DNA from: Planctomycetota bacterium
GTDB lineage: Bacteria; Planctomycetota; DG-23; SLPQ01
NCBI GenBank assembly: GCA_021160625.1
Contig: JAGHCE010000133.1
Location: forward strand, 1 to 8,078
DNA length: 8,078 nt
Direction: 5' to 3'
How positions within the stretch are numbered: position 1 is the stretch's first letter; the number at the start of each line of letters is the position of its first letter. The notes beneath the pieces are model-generated. The model saw only the letters and a program-made list of their open reading frames with translations, was not told the origin of the DNA and made no database searches. Of this stretch, positions 4,680-8,078 are shown one piece after another. Position numbers and translations under genes: made by a program.

Positions 4680-6647
4680 ATGCGCACTTTCTTGAACACT
4701 CTGGCGGGTTGTTCGGCTGTTCTGCTTTGCCTCTTCTTTACGCCGGACTGCCCGGCTGCCGAGGAGGCCGCCGACGCAGCCGCCGGACCGGCAGCGGCGC
4801 AGAAGATGATATCGCTCAATCTGAGCGGGCCGGTTGACCTTCCTGTTTTCCTCGACTACGTTTCAAAGCGTACGGGAAAGCACTTCCTCTACGACGAGAG
4901 CTTCAGCGGCAGGGTCACGCTTCTTGCGCCCACGAAGGTCCCGGAAACCACCATTTTTTCGCTCCTGGAGGCGATGCTCGAAGTAAAAGGGTATGCGCTT
5001 GTGCCGGCGGGGGGAAACCTGATAAAGGTGGTCAAGACGGCCGTTGCGACAAAAAAGCCCACGCCGCTCTACCTGCCTGAGGACATCCCCAACCTGCCGG
5101 ACACGGACACCCTCGTGTCCTTAGCGTACCATCTGCGCTATGTGGGCACGAAGGAGGTGACGAAGATCCTCGAGCCTCTTGGGGGAACGGGGAAGGGTGC
5201 CGTGGTGGCGCTGGAGCGTTCGAGCATTATCATCATCACCGATTACGCGCGAAACATAAAGCGCTTGGTCACCTTCATCCGGATGATGGACAACGAGGAC
5301 ACCATCCCGCAGGTGAAGATTTTCACGCTCGAGTTTGCAAGTGCGGAAAGTCTGGCCCAGCAGATAACGCGGGCCATAAAGGCCGAGAGTGCCAACCTCG
5401 GCACCGACGCAAAGCGCGTGCCGGCCGTGGATTTCGATATGAGCACCAATTCGCTCATCCTGGTTGCCACATCTCCCGAGATGGCCAGGATCGAAAAACT
5501 CATAGAGATGCTCGACGTGGAGCCCGAGGCCGGCTCCCGCAATATCTGGATCTATCGCCTCAAGAACGCCACGGCCGAGAAGGTTGCAGGCACGTTGCAG
5601 CAGCTCATCCAGGGCCGCCCGTCGGGGGTCAGGGTCGTTCCCGGCGCCCGACGCCCCGGGCAAGCGCGGTCTCGCACGCCCGTTTCCGGGACTCTCGGCA
5701 GCGCCGACGTCAGAGTAATAGGCGACGAGGGCCAGAACGCCGTCATCGTCATGGCGCCTCCCGAGGTTCAGGTCGAGATAGCCGCCCTGCTGGAGGAGCT
5801 CGACCGCCGCAAGCCTCAGGTCCTCATCGAGGCGCTTGTAATCGTCGTTTCCAGCGGCAGCGACAAGGACGTCGGCGTCGAACTGGCAAGCTGGGGGGGC
5901 GAGTCGGAGCACGGCGGCATCGGCGCGACGAACTTCGATTTTTCCACGTACGACTACGCCACCGGCGTGCGCACCATCACCGAGGGGCTCGGCCTTACCG
6001 GAGCCGTCATTAACAACGCCGAGATACCGATATTGTTGAGGTCCCTCCTGGTGGAAAACGACGGCAGGGTGATATCACGGCCGAGGATACTTGCCAATGA
6101 CAACAGCGAGGCCAACTTCACGAGCGTGGACGAGGAACCCTACACTTCGATAAACACCATTACGAGCACCACGGCGACGACCTCCTACGGCGGCTCCGAA
6201 GAGGCCGGCACCAAGCTCACGATCACCCCTCACATAAGCGAGGGGGATTACCTGAGCCTCGACATTGCGCTTGAGATATCGCAGTTTACCGGGAAGGCCA
6301 CCTCGTCCGAGGTGCCGCCCGCCAAGAGGAGCGATACCGTGACGACGGCCGTCACGGTGCCGGACAAGTCCACGATAGTCATCGGGGGCCTGAGCGGCTT
6401 TCACTCCAGCGAAACGGTAAGCAAGGTCCCCATTCTCGGGGATATCCCGCTCCTTGGGCTGCTCTTTCGGCGGACACAAACCACCCGCGACGACACCACC
6501 GAGTATATCTTCATAAAGGCGCAGATAATCAGGGATGAGGATTTCGGGGACCTGAAGGATCTCTCCCAGGAGTCGCACGAGAAAGCACGTAAGCTGGAGG
6601 CGGCCATCACGGGCGCACAGGAGAACGCCGACAAGGCAAAGGAATAG
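4680..6647 (+). CDS. gspD: Type II secretion system secretin GspD
   Basis: Outer-membrane channel subunit of a type II secretion (or closely related) machine; secretins form large rings through which folded proteins leave the periplasm. The 655-aa protein has a Sec signal peptide (about 1-26, hydrophobic LAGCSAVLLCLFF), an N0 domain (about 42-120), N1 (143-205), N2 (220-290) and N3 (298-387), and the secretin beta-barrel region (about 450-630). Diagnostic motifs are VISRPRILANDN (473-484), the IVIGGL strand (566-571) and VPILGDIPLLGLLF (583-596). A charged tail rich in Glu and Lys ends the protein; no clear pilotin-binding S domain is visible. N3 contains an Arg/Pro/Gly-rich insert (about 331-350). 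No AMIN domain is seen, which argues against PilQ. ATG 4680 (GAGG at 4667-4670) gives a good signal peptide; GTG 4650 would add ten residues. gspE follows after 8 bp. Confidence 0.94.
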   Translation: MRTFLNTLAGCSAVLLCLFFTPDCPAAEEAADAAAGPAAAQKMISLNLSGPVDLPVFLDYVSKRTGKHFLYDESFSGRVTLLAPTKVPETTIFSLLEAMLEVKGYALVPAGGNLIKVVKTAVATKKPTPLYLPEDIPNLPDTDTLVSLAYHLRYVGTKEVTKILEPLGGTGKGAVVALERSSIIIITDYARNIKRLVTFIRMMDNEDTIPQVKIFTLEFASAESLAQQITRAIKAESANLGTDAKRVPAVDFDMSTNSLILVATSPEMARIEKLIEMLDVEPEAGSRNIWIYRLKNATAEKVAGTLQQLIQGRPSGVRVVPGARRPGQARSRTPVSGTLGSADVRVIGDEGQNAVIVMAPPEVQVEIAALLEELDRRKPQVLIEALVIVVSSGSDKDVGVELASWGGESEHGGIGATNFDFSTYDYATGVRTITEGLGLTGAVINNAEIPILLRSLLVENDGRVISRPRILANDNSEANFTSVDEEPYTSINTITSTTATTSYGGSEEAGTKLTITPHISEGDYLSLDIALEISQFTGKATSSEVPPAKRSDTVTTAVTVPDKSTIVIGGLSGFHSSETVSKVPILGDIPLLGLLFRRTQTTRDDTTEYIFIKAQIIRDEDFGDLKDLSQESHEKARKLEAAITGAQENADKAKE

Positions 6648-6655
6648 GTGCGTCA

Positions 6656-8078
6656 ATGGCTGCCGCAACCGGTGTCGGAAGGCTCCTGGTCGACGGGGGG
6701 CTCCTGGACGACAAGCGCTTCGAGGACCTCTCACGCTTCGCCGTGGACACGTCGATGACGCTCAAGGACGCCCTTGTCCAGCAGGGCGGCCTTGAGGAGC
6801 AGGCGGTCCTGGAGGCCTTCGCGGGGGCTCTGGGCGTCGAATTTCAGGGCGACCTTTCCAAGACGCCGGTCCCGCACGAGTTCATCGAAGAGATTCCCGT
6901 GGCCTTTGCCAGGGAGCATAACTGCGTCGCCGTCGGCCGGCACGGGGCGGCCTTCGTCATCGCCGCCAGCGACCCTGCCGATATTTTCGCCCTCGACAAC
7001 GTCGCCCTGGCGCTGGGTGCACCGACGCTGGCGCTGTTGGCGCCGCGCGGCGAGGTGGCCGCGCTCATCGACCGGGCCTACCACGAAAAGAGAGGCATCG
7101 TCGAGGAGGCAATGGATGATCTTGGCGAAGAGGGGCTCATAGACTCGGCCGCCCGCGTCTCCCGCAGCGAGGACGTTCTCGACGTCGCGCGCAAGCCGCC
7201 CATCATTCGCTTGGTCAATCTCATCCTTTCCCGTGCGCTTCGCCAGCGTGCCAGCGACGTCCACCTCCAGCCCTACGAGGACCGCCTCCAGGTGCGCTAC
7301 CGCATCGACGGCATCCTCTACGACCGTATAGTCATCCCGAAATCGGTGCAGGAAGCGGTCATCTCGCGGGTGAAGGTAATGGGCCGGATGGACATTGCCG
7401 AGAAGCGCCTTCCCCAGGACGGCCGTGCGTCGATAAAGGTAGCCGACAGGGAGGTGGATCTCAGGATTTCCTCCGTCCCGATAGCCGACGGCGAGCGGAT
7501 CGTCCTTCGCCTGCTGGACAAGGGAGCGCACCTGTACACGCTTGAGGAGCTGGGCCTTTCGAAGAAAGACCACAAGCGGTTTGACAAGTTCGTCGAATTT
7601 TCTCACGGCATTATTCTCGTAGTCGGCCCCACCGGCAGCGGCAAAACCACCACCCTTTACGCCGCCCTTCAAAAGCTAAACTCCGCCGAGAGAAATATAA
7701 TCACCATCGAGGATCCCATAGAGTACCAGCTGCGCGGCGTCTCGCAAATCCAGACAGGCGGCAAGGGCCTCACCTTCGCGATGGGTCTTAGGCACGTTTT
7801 GCGGCAGGACCCGGACGTCATAATGGTCGGCGAGATCCGCGACAGTGAAACCGCCTCCATCGCCGTACAGGCGGCGCTGACCGGGCACCTTGTCTTTTCA
7901 ACGCTCCACACCAACGACGCTCCGGGCGCCATTACGCGACTTCTCGATATCGGCGTAGAGCCATACCTCGTCACGAGTTCCGTCATCGCGGTGATGGCTC
8001 AACGGCTGGTGAGGGTAATCTGCCCTCACTGCAGGGAAAGCTACAGGCCCGATCCCCAGGTTCTCGCTGAGATAGGCC
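6656..8078 (+). CDS. gspE: Type II secretion/pilus assembly ATPase GspE (3' end outside window)
   Basis: Cytoplasmic hexameric ATPase that powers pseudopilus assembly in type II secretion (GspE/PilB family). The frame is open from ATG 6656 to the window end: 474 codons, with roughly 90 more expected. Order: MshEN-type N-terminal domain (about 6-145), a linker, then the ATPase core with ASDVH (199-203), Walker A GPTGSGKT (324-331), Asp box TIEDPIEY (350-357), Walker B DPDVIMVGEIRD (385-396), the His box STLHTND, and the first half of the zinc motif, CPHC (456-459). All catalytic residues are present. The N-terminal domain does not show the usual RLG arginines of c-di-GMP-binding MshEN domains: the matching places read GVG (6-8) and TLK (35-37). 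It starts 8 bp after gspD with AGGTG just upstream, so the two are certainly co-transcribed. gspF is expected next. Confidence 0.94.
   Translation, partial: MAAATGVGRLLVDGGLLDDKRFEDLSRFAVDTSMTLKDALVQQGGLEEQAVLEAFAGALGVEFQGDLSKTPVPHEFIEEIPVAFAREHNCVAVGRHGAAFVIAASDPADIFALDNVALALGAPTLALLAPRGEVAALIDRAYHEKRGIVEEAMDDLGEEGLIDSAARVSRSEDVLDVARKPPIIRLVNLILSRALRQRASDVHLQPYEDRLQVRYRIDGILYDRIVIPKSVQEAVISRVKVMGRMDIAEKRLPQDGRASIKVADREVDLRISSVPIADGERIVLRLLDKGAHLYTLEELGLSKKDHKRFDKFVEFSHGIILVVGPTGSGKTTTLYAALQKLNSAERNIITIEDPIEYQLRGVSQIQTGGKGLTFAMGLRHVLRQDPDVIMVGEIRDSETASIAVQAALTGHLVFSTLHTNDAPGAITRLLDIGVEPYLVTSSVIAVMAQRLVRVICPHCRESYRPDPQVLAEIG

Noticed and set aside
5121..7672. Long open frames on the minus strand opposite gspD and gspE (263 and 313 codons).
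   Set aside because: They are mirror frames of GC-rich coding sequence; the translations are Arg/Gly/Asp-rich without domains, and the plus-strand genes are unequivocal.
1..8078. CRISPR arrays, insertion sequences, tRNA genes, phage or defence modules.
   Set aside because: I found no regularly spaced repeats, terminal inverted repeats with transposase, cloverleaf pattern or characteristic proteins.

Overview
The window is about 8.1 kb of GC-rich (roughly 60%) and almost entirely rightward-coding bacterial chromosome. The secretin and the type II secretion ATPase imply a diderm (Gram-negative-type) bacterium. The gene mix (a long-form SerA, a two-zinc-ribbon protein, a P-II-like protein, a short AsmA-like protein, a degenerate GGDEF protein, GspD and GspE) fits an uncultivated deltaproteobacterial, PVC or Omnitrophota-like lineage, but that placement is a guess; the sequence contains no marker that settles it.

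Layout. Positions 1-1488 hold the 3' part of serA (D-3-phosphoglycerate dehydrogenase, first step of serine synthesis), closed by a textbook intrinsic terminator (1513-1542). Positions 1543-1811 are an unusual AT-richer leader with hairpins, C8 and G7 tracts, and overlapping very short ORFs. It precedes a 123-aa protein with two four-cysteine zinc ribbons (1812-2183). A 245-bp gap follows, and then a run of same-strand genes: a P-II-like protein (2429-2785), a one-TM AsmA-like protein (2824-3660), a two-TM protein with a degenerate GGDEF domain (3718-4554), the secretin GspD (4680-6647) and the assembly ATPase GspE (6656 to beyond the window).

How the genes work together. gspD and gspE are 8 bp apart and clearly form the start of a type II secretion (or related pilus-type) operon, whose inner-membrane platform gene gspF would be expected just downstream. 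The catalytically dead-looking GGDEF protein sits directly upstream and may be a regulator or scaffold for that machine; this is inference. The P-II-like and AsmA-like genes may be co-transcribed with it but have no obvious mechanistic link to secretion.

No CRISPR array, insertion sequence, tRNA, rRNA, phage gene or defence system was found. The most distinctive signals are the degenerate GGDEF protein next to a GspE whose N-terminal domain appears to lack the usual c-di-GMP-binding arginines, and the leader with possible small ORFs ahead of the zinc-ribbon gene.
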